Shown in pieces: positions 1-8,394 of a stretch of 8,643 bases of DNA. The notes under the pieces were generated by a model. It saw only the letters and a program-made list of their open reading frames with translations, ran no database searches and was not told the DNA's origin. Position 1 is the stretch's first letter, and the number at the start of each line of letters is the position of its first letter. Origin of the DNA: Armatimonadaceae bacterium (GTDB lineage Bacteria > Armatimonadota > Armatimonadia > Armatimonadales > Armatimonadaceae); NCBI GenBank assembly GCA_030446525.1, contig JAUJNC010000259.1, forward strand, positions 1-8,643. Direction: 5' to 3'. The position numbers were made by a program, and so were the translations under genes.

Positions 1-32
1 CGGCGCAGCGGCGCGCGGCCTGAAAGGGGACG

Positions 33-310
33 TTGGGGCGATGCGTGCCGTCGGCACGTCCGCGCTGCGATGGGGCCGGCCCGGACGGCGCCGCCTGCGG
101 CGCGACCACCGCCGCCCCGGTCGGGCTGCGGCAACGGTTAACGCCCCGGCGGGGCGGCGAGGAGCCCCCGGCGGCGCGCGACTGGCTGTTCGTCGGCAGC
201 GGCAGTGACGCGTGGCACTTTTGCCCCGGTTGCGCCGCGGGCTACCTGAGCAGGACGCCTTCGCCACCGGAGCCAACCGGCGCGCGCCGGAGGAGAAGAA
301 GGAAACGTAG
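33..310 (+). CDS. Small four-cysteine zinc-ribbon-like protein, frameshifted near its C-terminus
   Basis: I do not recognise a named family. Read from TTG 33, residues include C12 and C22 (RCDGAGPDGAACG) and then WHFCPGCAAG with C64 and C67, a C-x9-C ... C-x2-C layout typical of small zinc-binding ribbons. After about position 240 this frame has no stop and merely runs antisense through the next gene. The -1 frame instead gives a natural hydrophilic tail (ATGANRRAPEEKKET) and a TAG at 308-310, two bases before the convergent peptidase stop at 312. I infer one missing base near 236-246 (G/C-rich run), giving a protein of about 90 residues. The start is unsettled: AAAGGGGA at 23-30 could serve TTG 33, GTG 45, or ATG 41 in another frame. 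A stop at 21-23 (frame ending AQRRAA) may be the end of an upstream gene. The function is unknown; zinc binding is inferred from the cysteines alone. Confidence 0.45.
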
Positions 311-311
311 G

Positions 312-1418
312 TTACGGCACCGGCAGCACGATCAGCTCGCGTTTGAAGCCCGTCAGGCTGCGCGCGCCGCCGCTTTCCAGCACCATGTCGTCCTCGATGC
401 GCACGCCGCACACGCCCTCCAGGTAGACGCCGGGCTCCACGGTGAAGGTGGCGCCCTCGGGCAGCGGGTCGCGGCTGCCCGCCACGATGTAGGGCGGCTC
501 GTGGACCTCCAGGCCCAGGCCGTGGCCGGTGCGGTGGAAGACCTGCTCGCCGTAGCCGCCGTCCTCGATCACCCGCCGCGCCGCGGCGTCGATCTCTTCG
601 CCGGTCGCGCCGGGCCGGCAGGCGGCGCGGCCCGCCGCGTTGGCCGCCAGCACCAGCGCGTACAGCCGCCGCGCGTCCGGGCCTGGTTCGCCCAGCGCCA
701 CGGTGCGGGTGATGTCGGAGGCGTAGCCGTCCACGAGCGCGCCGCCGTCCAGGACGATCAGGTCGCCCGGCTCGAAGGCGCGGTCGCCGGGGACGTGGTG
801 GGGGTTGGCGGCGTTGGCACCCGCGGCCACGTCGATATCAAAGGAGGGCCCGTCGCTGCCGGTCGCCAGGATCTCCCGCGCCCACAGCGCGGCCAGCTCC
901 CGCTCGGTCACGCCCGGCCTGATCGCGGCAAGGATCGCCCCGAGCGCCGCGTCGATCCGTTGCGCCGCCTCGGTCATGGCGGCAAGCTCTGTGGCATCCT
1001 TGCGCATGCGCAGCGCGGCAAGGAGCGGCGTGGCGTCCTCGCTCCTCAGCCCCGGCGCGCAGGATTCGAGCGCGCGCAGCTCCAGCACGCGCATGGCCGT
1101 GTATTCGACCGCGATGCGCCCGCCCGCCAGCCCGAGATCACCCACGCAGCGCCGCAGGGCGTCCTGCGGGCCCTCGGCGTCGCCCCACGGGTAGAAACGC
1201 AGCGGGACGCGGCTGCCCTCCCGGGCGCGGCCCACCTCCATCGCGGGGAGCACAAAAGCCGGTTCGCCCTCGACCGGCAGCAGCGCGAGCGTCAGGCGCT
1301 TGCTCAGGGCGAAGTTAAGCCCGGTCAAGTAGCGCAGATTGGCGCCGGGCACCACGGCCACGGCAGCCAGCCCGCGCTCGCGCGCGGCGCCGGTCAGACG
1401 CGCAAGACGGTCGTTCAT
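312..1418 (-). CDS. M24-family metallopeptidase (Xaa-Pro aminopeptidase/dipeptidase type)
   Basis: Probably a cytoplasmic dinuclear-metal exopeptidase that removes the N-terminal residue before proline or splits Xaa-Pro dipeptides. From ATG 1418 it has 368 residues, normal for the family. Residues 1-135 form the creatinase-like N-domain (VVPGANLRYLTGLNF). The pita-bread catalytic domain follows with all five expected metal ligands: D224 (IVLDGGA), D235 (SDITRTV), H299 (HRTGHGLGLEVHEPPY), E328 (FTVEPGVYLEG) and E342 (VRIEDDMV). ATG 1418 is chosen because AAAGAGG lies six bases upstream. ATG 1424 would leave no spacing, and the open frame continuing to about 1607 runs into insertion-sequence-like residues. 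No signal peptide is visible. The gene is intact, monocistronic and convergent with the zinc-ribbon gene. PepQ and PepP-type specificity cannot be separated from the sequence. Family assignment is firm; substrate is inference. Confidence 0.93.
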   Translation of the reverse strand: MNDRLARLTGAARERGLAAVAVVPGANLRYLTGLNFALSKRLTLALLPVEGEPAFVLPAMEVGRAREGSRVPLRFYPWGDAEGPQDALRRCVGDLGLAGGRIAVEYTAMRVLELRALESCAPGLRSEDATPLLAALRMRKDATELAAMTEAAQRIDAALGAILAAIRPGVTERELAALWAREILATGSDGPSFDIDVAAGANAANPHHVPGDRAFEPGDLIVLDGGALVDGYASDITRTVALGEPGPDARRLYALVLAANAAGRAACRPGATGEEIDAAARRVIEDGGYGEQVFHRTGHGLGLEVHEPPYIVAGSRDPLPEGATFTVEPGVYLEGVCGVRIEDDMVLESGGARSLTGFKRELIVLPVP

Positions 1419-1460
1419 GGGCATCCTCTTTCTCGTTTCTCGAAGTCTACGGTAACAAAG

Positions 1461-1480
1461 CACGGCGCCCCAAGGCCGTG
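1461..1480. repeat. Small inverted repeat in the leader of the M24 peptidase gene
   Basis: CACGGC (1461-1466) and GCCGTG (1475-1480) form a six-base inverted repeat about 45 bases upstream of the peptidase start. On the minus strand it overlaps a weak promoter-like arrangement (TTGGGG, 18 bases, TAGACT). It could be an operator or chance in a GC-rich leader. Confidence 0.2.
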
Positions 1481-1526
1481 ATGAACCATAGTACCATTCG
1501 ATGAAGCCGGCAGTGACCTCCTGCAC

Positions 1527-1650
1527 AAAGTCACTCGGGCAGACGGTTGCGGCGATCGGCCGGACCGCTTCGCGCTTGAACTCTTCCGTATGTCCCCCTA
1601 TCTGGGATCAGGCGAGGGGGCTTTTTAGTTGTCCAGTTCTGGGGTAAACC
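1527..1650 (-). mobile_element. Probable IS3-family end remnant (OrfA N-terminus plus terminal repeat)
   Basis: On the minus strand, about 1592-1560 encodes HTEEFKREAVR, the characteristic N-terminal stretch of IS3-family OrfA (helix-turn-helix Tnp_1, usually preceded by an RxYTxE-like start). Just before it, around 1650-1627, lies ACCCCAGAACTGGACAAC, similar in character to IS3-family terminal repeats such as CCCCAAAA-xTTGGACA. The homology ends after about a dozen residues. The same frame then reads FIEWYYGSSRPWGAV, faintly like the OrfB C-terminus (WYNxxRPHSAL), so this may be an internally deleted copy. No matching right-end repeat or target duplication was found. The frame continues into the peptidase gene. 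The OrfA similarity is seen by eye; the deletion model is inference. Confidence 0.4.
1592..1628 (+). terminator. Possible intrinsic terminator, plus-strand orientation
   Basis: CCCCCT (about 1594-1599) and AGGGGG (1615-1620) can pair around a 15-base loop, and CTTTTTAG follows. This resembles a weak rho-independent terminator for rightward transcription. It lies inside the presumed insertion-sequence end, so it may shield that element from outside transcription. The loop is long and no rightward gene ends directly before it. Confidence 0.3.
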
Positions 1651-1704
1651 CTTCGCGGATGTCGCTCGGTCCCGATGCAAGACGAGCGGCGTCACGGAGG
1701 CTCA

Positions 1705-2058
1705 ATGAAGCTGTTTTCGACCAGGGTGCATGGGGTGCTGGACTACGCCACGGTCGTGACTCTGCCGTCTTTGTTCCGGCTGCTCGGCGGGAGCGCGGAC
1801 ACGGTGCGCCTCGCGGACGGGTCGGCGCTCGGCGTTTTACTGTACAGCCTGCTCACGCGCTACGAGCTGGGCGCGGTCAAGGTGCTGCCGATGCGCGGAC
1901 ACCTGGCCTTCGATGCCCTGCTCGGGGCCGTGCTTTGTGGGGCGGCGCTGCGCGGACCCGGCGAGCGGGCGGGGGTGCGGCGGGCGCTGGCGGGCCTGGG
2001 TTTGTTCTCCCTGGTGGCCTCGGTTTCGACGCAGACGCGGCCCGAAGACGCCGCGTAG
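1705..2058 (+). CDS. Small integral membrane protein, SPW-repeat-like
   Basis: 117 residues with about four hydrophobic segments (roughly 12-28, 40-52, 67-83 and 91-107) and almost no soluble domain. RVHGVLDY (7-14), YSLLTRYELG (47-56), LPM (61-63), HLAFD (66-70) and STQTRP (108-113) match the pattern I know from small SPW-repeat/DUF membrane proteins (MKxxTKxHGVLDY ... YSLxTDYELGxxRxIPM ... HLxLD). The SPW tripeptide itself is not retained, so this is a divergent member. ATG 1705 is preferred over an upstream start at 1675 because GGAGG lies four bases before it. It stands alone: a remnant lies upstream and a separate promoter downstream. The function of the family is not established. It presumably resides in the cytoplasmic membrane. 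Confidence 0.75.
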   Translation: MKLFSTRVHGVLDYATVVTLPSLFRLLGGSADTVRLADGSALGVLLYSLLTRYELGAVKVLPMRGHLAFDALLGAVLCGAALRGPGERAGVRRALAGLGLFSLVASVSTQTRPEDAA

Positions 2059-2084
2059 GGACGGCGGCGGGCGGGCGGCCGCGC

Positions 2085-2113
2085 TTGACACGCGCGCGCC
2101 TGGAGGGTACACT
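2085..2113 (+). promoter_or_regulatory. Near-consensus sigma-70 promoter for mqnC
   Basis: TTGACA (2085-2090), a 17-base spacer, then TACACT (2108-2113). Six of six and four of six consensus bases with ideal spacing predict a start of transcription near 2120 and a leader of about 42 bases before ATG 2162. The spacer is GC-rich (CGCGCGCGCC). Confidence 0.8.
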
Positions 2114-2161
2114 GTAGCCAGATTGTGAAATCGAGCACAGACTAGGCGGACGGGTCTTCCG

Positions 2162-3343
2162 ATGAGCATCGCCCAAACAGAGCTTCAAACAGCGCCGCGC
2201 TTCACCCGAGCGACCGAAAGCGATATCAGCGACATCGCGGACAAGGTGTTCCGCGGCGAGCGGCTGACCGGGGGCGACGGGTTGCGCCTGTTCCACCACC
2301 CCAACCTGCTCGACCTGTCCCTGCTGGCCGATCACGTGCGCCGAAGAACCCCTCCCCCACGCTCACCTACATCGTCGGGCGCAACGTCAACTACACCAGC
2401 GTGTGCTGGGTGCGCTGCAAGTTCTGCAACTTCTACCGCAAACCGGGCGAGGAGGGCGGGTACGTGTTGCCGCGCGAGATCATCTTCCAAAAGATCCAGG
2501 AGATGGTGGACGTGGGCGGCGTCGAATGCTGATGCAGGGGGCCTGAACCCCAAGCTCAAGATCGAATGGTACGAGGATCTGCTCCGCTCGATCGATCGGG
2601 CGCTTCCCCGGTGTCATCCTCCACGCCTTCTCGCCGGCCGAACTGATCTATGTCAAGAACATCAGCAAGCTCTCCATGGCCGAAACCCTGACGCGCCTGA
2701 AGGCGGCAGGGCTGCACTCGGTCCCCGGCGGCGGCGCGGAATCCTGGTGGACCGCGTGCGCGACTTCATCGCCGTACAAGGATAGCGCCGGCGAATGGCT
2801 CGAAGTGCATGCGGTCGCGCACCAGGTGGGACTGCGCTCGTCGGCGACGATGATGTATGGGTCGGTGGACACGTTCGAGGACCGCGTGGACCATCTCCTG
2901 AAGCTGCGCGATCTGCAGGACGAGTCGCTGGCCCATTCCCCGCGGCCTTCACCGCCTTTATCGCCTGGAACTACCAGCCCGACGGGACGAATCCTGGGCG
3001 GCACGCGCGCCTCGGGCTTCGACTACCTGCGCACGATCGCCATCAGCCGGGTGATGCTGGACAACTTCCCCCACCTGCAGGCCTCGTGGGTGACCCAGGG
3101 CCCCAGATCGGGCAGGCCAGCCTGCGATCCGGGCGTGGACGACTTCGGCTCCACCATGATGGAGGAGAACGTCGTCTCGGCCGCGGGCTGCGTCTTCACC
3201 GTGCCGATCGAAGAGATCGAGCGCTTGATCCGGGACGCGGGCTACGAGCCGCGCCGCCAGCCGCGCGCTATGAGGCACGGTGGACTAACCGCGTCCCCGC
3301 CGGCGAGACGGGCGCCGCGGCGGGGCAGATCAGGGCCGCGTGA
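2162..3343 (+). CDS. mqnC: Cyclic dehypoxanthine futalosine synthase, many frameshifts as read
   Basis: MqnC is a cytoplasmic radical SAM enzyme that cyclises dehypoxanthine futalosine in the futalosine menaquinone pathway. The [4Fe-4S] motif is C-x3-C-x2-C (VCWVRCKFCNFYRKPGEE; cysteine codons at 2404, 2416, 2425), preceded by VGRNVNYTS, which favours MqnC over MqnE. Further family blocks in order: LMQGGLNPKLKIEWYEDLL, LHAFSPAEL, GLHSVPGGGAE, ILVDRVRDFIA, GEWLEVHAVAHQVG, SSATMMYGSVDTFEDRV, AFIAWNYQPDGTN, FDYLRTIAISRVMLDNFP, QASWVTQGP, DDFGSTMMEENVVSAAG. They fall in shifting frames: breaks are needed near 2344, 2525, 2537, 2600, 2743, 2776, 2940, 2992, 3104 and 3133. Several are single bases missing from homopolymers (for example GGCCTG after CAG lacks one G). 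Total length fits the usual 360 or so residues. The exact stop is uncertain, between about 3265 and 3343. Near-perfect conservation between breaks argues for sequence error. No other mqn gene is present. Confidence 0.88.
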
Positions 3344-3813
3344 CCTGCTCCGGCGGATCTTCCTCGACCAGGGGCTGCGCGACGGTCCCGGGGGCGGCCG
3401 TTTCCCGCTCGCGAAGGCGGCCGGCGTCGCCCCGCCTTCGTGCTGTTTTTGACGATCCTGCGCAAGCCGGCCTCCGGTGGTGATCCCCCAGTTCTGGAGC
3501 CGACGACGGCCTCGGCTTTCAGCAGACGCTGGAGGTTCTTTTGTTCCCCTTGTCACCTTGATGTGGTCCCCTCGACCAGACGCTGGATGTGAGGGGAGGG
3601 ATGCGCTGCGCATCGGCCGCCCTGCTCCTCATCGCCGCCGCGCGCACCGTGGGTCAGCCGAGCCTGTCCATCTTCCAGATGAAAGATCTGTAGTGGGCGG
3701 AGGCCAGCCGGTGCATCAGCGGCCCCCGCCCCGTACCCGGTCCCCATCAACCCGCTGCCCTGGGTCGTGCGCTATGAACCGCGCGATCGTTAGCTGTCAC
3801 GGACAGCAGCGGA
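3344..3813. other. Intergenic stretch without a readable gene
   Basis: Between mqnC and the hppA promoter no frame gives a recognisable protein, apart from the broken small ORF listed separately. The stretch lies inside the indel-rich part of the window, so a real gene here could be unreadable. A direct repeat CAGACGCTGGA occurs at about 3530 and 3577. CCAGTTCTGG near 3488 also occurs in the presumed insertion-sequence end near 1632; both may be chance. Confidence 0.4.
3571..3793 (+). pseudogene. Possible small broken ORF of unknown function
   Basis: ATG 3601 follows GAGGGGAGGG and starts MRCASAALLLIAAARTV, a hydrophobic stretch, then SLSIFQMKDL and a TAG at 3691. Beyond that stop the same frame continues WAEASRCISGP, and the +1 frame from about 3728 reads APYPVPINPLPWVVRYEPRD to a TAG at 3791-3793. 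The two tails look like protein rather than noise. If the first TAG is an error and one base is wrong near 3725, the product would be about 60 residues. I do not recognise it. It ends 20 bases before the hppA promoter. Confidence 0.25.
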
Positions 3814-3842
3814 TTGACATCTCCCGAAGGTGTGGGTACAAT
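3814..3842 (+). promoter_or_regulatory. Near-consensus sigma-70 promoter for hppA
   Basis: TTGACA (3814-3819), a 17-base spacer ending GTGTGGG, then TACAAT (3837-3842). This is six of six and five of six consensus with ideal spacing, among the strongest possible constitutive promoters. Transcription would begin near 3849, placing AAGGAGG (3887-3893) in a short leader of hppA. Confidence 0.8.
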
Positions 3843-3903
3843 GACCTGTCCGCGACGGTATTCTCCTGCTGCGCGGATATGCTTTCAAGGAGGAACCCTC
3901 TGC

Positions 3904-6408
<2,505 letters not shown>

Positions 6409-6440
6409 AACCCGGCGCTCGCAACCCGGCGACGCAGCAG

Positions 6441-6473
6441 GAAACCCCGGAACGCCTGCCGTTCCGGGGTTTC
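6441..6473 (+). terminator. Hairpin terminator after hppA
   Basis: GAAACCCCGGAACG (6441-6454) pairs perfectly over 14 bases with CGTTCCGGGGTTTC (6460-6473), leaving a five-base loop. The following tract, CCCGTTTCC, is only modestly T-rich. It lies 33 bases after the hppA stop and before the ferritin promoter. Confidence 0.75.
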
Positions 6474-6497
6474 CCCGTTTCCTGGCCTCGGCGGCGG

Positions 6498-6525
6498 TTT
6501 CAAGAGGGTCCCCAGCAGGTATACT
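6498..6525 (+). promoter_or_regulatory. Probable promoter of the ferritin-like gene
   Basis: TATACT (6520-6525) is a five of six match to the -10 consensus. The best -35 is weak: TTTCAA (6498-6503) with a 16-base spacer. Initiation near 6532 would give a leader of about 20 bases carrying the AGGAGG site. Confidence 0.45.
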
Positions 6526-6552
6526 AGGCTGTAAAAACGCAGGAGGATCCCT

Positions 6553-7038
6553 ATGCCCGACATATTGACGCAGCCCACTGCTGAGGAGTCGGTTCGGCCG
6601 CTGGAGTACGACAAAAACGAGAAACAAGAGATAGTCGAGGCGCTTAACGAGGCGCTGTCGCGCGAGTACCAGGCCGTGATCACGTACATCCAGTACTCCG
6701 CCTCGGTGACCGGCCCGTTCCGGCAGCAGCTTTCGCAGTTTTTCCGGAACGAGATCACCGACGAACTAGGACACGCACAGTACCTCGCGGACAAGGTCGC
6801 CGCGCTCGGCGGTGTGCCCACCGTCACGCCCGCGCCTGTCCCGCAGACCACGGACGCCAAGGAGATGCTGCAGAACGTTGTCGCGGCCGAAGACGAGGCC
6901 CGGCGCAAGTACGCCCAGTATTCGGAGCTTGCCGACAAGCACGGCGACGTCGGTCTCCGGAACCACCTGGAGGACTTCGCCGACGACGAGACGCACCACA
7001 TGGAGGAGACCGAGAAGCACCTCCGCGGTTGGCAGTAG
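6553..7038 (+). CDS. Ferritin-like / bacterioferritin-type di-iron protein
   Basis: 161 residues, predicted to be a four-helix-bundle protein that oxidises or stores iron or consumes peroxide in the cytoplasm. Ligand-like residues follow the bacterioferritin pattern: E38 (SREYQAV), E71 and H74 (DELGHAQY), E113 (AAEDEARRKY), E146 and H149 (DDETHHMEE), so both ExxH pairs are present. About 20 polar residues precede helix 1, longer than in classical bacterioferritin. The haem-binding methionine of Bfr is not evident, since the matching region reads YIQYSASVTG; a DPS-like or non-haem ferritin role is equally possible. ATG 6553 has a perfect AGGAGG six bases upstream. The gene is flanked by hairpin terminators on both sides, so it is probably expressed as a single unit. 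No Fur-type or PerR-type box could be identified by eye. Confidence 0.85.
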   Translation: MPDILTQPTAEESVRPLEYDKNEKQEIVEALNEALSREYQAVITYIQYSASVTGPFRQQLSQFFRNEITDELGHAQYLADKVAALGGVPTVTPAPVPQTTDAKEMLQNVVAAEDEARRKYAQYSELADKHGDVGLRNHLEDFADDETHHMEETEKHLRGWQ

Positions 7039-7060
7039 GCTTTGTCGGTGATGTGAGCCT

Positions 7061-7097
7061 GCCCCGGAAACAAACGCCTTTCCGGGGCTTTCCTTTT
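7061..7097 (+). terminator. Intrinsic terminator after the ferritin-like gene
   Basis: GCCCCGGAAA (7061-7070) pairs over ten bases with TTTCCGGGGC (7079-7088), with an eight-base loop and a T-rich tail TTTCCTTTTC. It ends just before the ATG of the next gene at 7099. The CCCCGGAA core and an ACGCCT stretch in or near the loop are shared with the hairpin at 6441-6473. Confidence 0.8.
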
Positions 7098-7098
7098 C

Positions 7099-8082
7099 AT
7101 GCCCTCCTTGAATCCATCGGCGCCGGAGCGCGTCGCGGTTATCGTCAACGAAGCCGCGCCCGACTCGGTCGTGGTCGCCCGCCACTACATCAAACAACGG
7201 CGCATCCCGGGCCGCAACGTGGTCCCCATCGCTTGCCCGGCGCTCGAATCCGTCGCCGATGACGCGTGCCAGGACCAGGTGATACGCCCCGTCCGCGCGT
7301 ATCTGGCGCGTACCTCACTCGATAAACAGGTGGATCTGCTGGTGACGACGCGCGGCGTGCCCCTGGTGACGTCCTCGGGCCTTTCGGTCGACGGCCTGCT
7401 GATGACCATGGACCTGCGCGTGCCGTCCGGCACGAACAACCCGTATTTCGACCAGCGCCGCCCGCTATCCCCGCGCGACTACTACCTGTATCTCTGCACC
7501 CGCCTGGACGGCTACACCGTTCCCGAGGCCAAGGCGCTCGTGGACCGATCGCTGGCCGCCGGGCCCCGGAAAGGGGTGTTCCTGTTCGACGTCGACCCGC
7601 GCCGCCAGAAGGCGGGCTTTGGCGCGACGAACGACCAGATGCGCGCGGCGGCCGCCCACCTGAGGGCCAAGGGCTACGTGGTCCGTCTGGATGAGTCCCC
7701 CGCCTTCGCCGCCGAGAAGCAGAAGCTGTTGGGCTACTTCTCCTGGGGATCTAATGACGGCGCGTTCGACCCGCAGGTCTACGCCTCGCTCCGTTTCCTG
7801 CCCGGCGCGCTCGCCGAAACGGCCGTTTCCACTTCCGGCCGCACGCTTCGCCCGACCAAGGGCGGCCAGTCGCTCATCGCCGACCTGGTCACGGGCGGCG
7901 TCACGGGCGTCAAGGGCTACGTCACGGAGCCGTTTCTGCGCGCCGTCGCCCACCCGGACATCCTGTTCTCCCGCTATGTCGCCGGCCGGAACCTCGCCGA
8001 GTCGTTTTACGCCGCCTCCGCCCAGCTCCGGTGGAAAGATATCGTCCTCGGCGACCCCCTCTGTGCGCCGTACGCCAGATAA
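7099..8082 (+). CDS. TIGR03790-family conserved protein
   Basis: 327 residues matching my recollection of TIGR03790, a family without assigned function. Landmarks: RVAVIVNEAAPDS (11-23), ARHYIKQRRIP (27-37), LLVTTRGVPL (80-89), YLYLCTRLDG (129-138), GYFSWGSNDGAFD (212-224), GVTGVKGYVTEPF (267-279) and VLGDPLCAPY (316-325). Members usually carry an N-terminal signal peptide; here the conserved core begins within ten residues of the ATG, so the product looks cytoplasmic or its true N-terminus is missing. The in-frame stop at 7054-7056 excludes a longer start in this frame. No Shine-Dalgarno sequence is visible, and the ATG lies two bases past the upstream terminator tail, leaving no room for a promoter between. 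The frame is intact. Expression may depend on read-through from the ferritin-like gene. A frame error in the leader is another possibility. Confidence 0.8.
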   Translation: MPSLNPSAPERVAVIVNEAAPDSVVVARHYIKQRRIPGRNVVPIACPALESVADDACQDQVIRPVRAYLARTSLDKQVDLLVTTRGVPLVTSSGLSVDGLLMTMDLRVPSGTNNPYFDQRRPLSPRDYYLYLCTRLDGYTVPEAKALVDRSLAAGPRKGVFLFDVDPRRQKAGFGATNDQMRAAAAHLRAKGYVVRLDESPAFAAEKQKLLGYFSWGSNDGAFDPQVYASLRFLPGALAETAVSTSGRTLRPTKGGQSLIADLVTGGVTGVKGYVTEPFLRAVAHPDILFSRYVAGRNLAESFYAASAQLRWKDIVLGDPLCAPYAR

Positions 8083-8087
8083 AACAA

Positions 8088-8119
8088 AACGCCGCAGAGT
8101 CCGAGGACTCTGCGGCGTT
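8088..8119 (-). terminator. Strong intrinsic terminator of the tuf-rpmG-tRNA-Trp unit
   Basis: AACGCCGCAGAGTCC (8088-8102) and GGACTCTGCGGCGTT (8105-8119) form a near-perfect 14-15 bp stem. On the minus strand it is followed by TTTTGTTTTA, so it ends leftward transcription 4 bases past the tRNA. The hairpin could also slow rightward transcripts from the TIGR03790 gene, whose stop is five bases before it, but the T tract there is poor. Confidence 0.9.
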
Positions 8120-8123
8120 GCGC

Positions 8124-8199
8124 TGGCGGGAGTAGCAGGATTTGAACCCACGACATTCCGCTTTGGAGGCGGACGCTCTACCAACTGAGCTATACTCCC
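8124..8199 (-). tRNA. trnW: tRNA-Trp (anticodon CCA)
   Basis: Full cloverleaf on the minus strand: acceptor GGGAGTA/TACTCCC, D arm GCTC-AGTTGGTA-GAGC, anticodon stem TCCGC/GCGGA with loop CTCCAAA (anticodon CCA at 8164-8166), five-base variable loop, and T arm GTGGG-TTCAAAT-CCTGC with wobble pairs. Discriminator G and the 3' CCA are encoded (8124-8126). It reads UGG as tryptophan. It lies six bases after the rpmG stop, so it is processed from the tuf-rpmG transcript. Confidence 0.96.
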
Positions 8200-8205
8200 G
8201 TTTCT

Positions 8206-8370
8206 TTACTTCTGCTCCCGGTGCGGCTTGTGCGCACGGCAGCGGGGGCAGAACTTGTTCAGCTCCAGCCGCCCCGGGTCGTTGCGCTTGTTCTTTTTGG
8301 TCACGTAATTATGCTCCTTGCACTCGGTGCAGGCGAGCGTAATTACCATCCGGTTTTCGTTCGCAGCCAT
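8206..8370 (-). CDS. rpmG: 50S ribosomal protein L33
   Basis: 54 residues starting [20 protein letters not shown] and ending [15 protein letters not shown], an unmistakable L33. Cysteines C14, C17, C41 and C44 are all present, so this is the zinc-binding (C+) form. It binds 23S rRNA near the E site of the large subunit. The N-terminal extension before VITLACTEC is a few residues longer than in many homologues. ATG 8370 has AAGGAGT nine bases upstream. It sits 24 bases after tuf and directly before tRNA-Trp, a common bacterial arrangement. Confidence 0.97.
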   Translation of the reverse strand: MAANENRMVITLACTECKEHNYVTKKNKRNDPGRLELNKFCPRCRAHKPHREQK

Positions 8371-8394
8371 AGTCTAGGACTCCTTGCGCTCTGC

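Noticed and set aside
311..1481. Long plus-strand frame (the last three quarters of a 482-codon frame starting at 33)
   Set aside because: It is antisense to the clear M24 peptidase and is rich in Arg, Ala, Gln and His, as expected of a GC-rich shadow frame. Only its first 70 or so codons look real.
2162..2785. A 207-residue protein read straight from the mqnC start
   Set aside because: Only the first 60 residues and a few short later stretches are MqnC; the rest is out-of-frame reading past indels.
3484..3498. Second insertion-sequence end sharing CCAGTTCTGG with the copy near 1632
   Set aside because: Only ten bases match, the motif is self-complementary apart from its centre, and no transposase residues lie beside it.
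3571..3660. A TusA-like sulfur carrier (LDQTLDVRGGMRC resembles the start of that fold)
   Set aside because: The essential CPxP motif is absent (MRCASA) and the rest does not follow the family.
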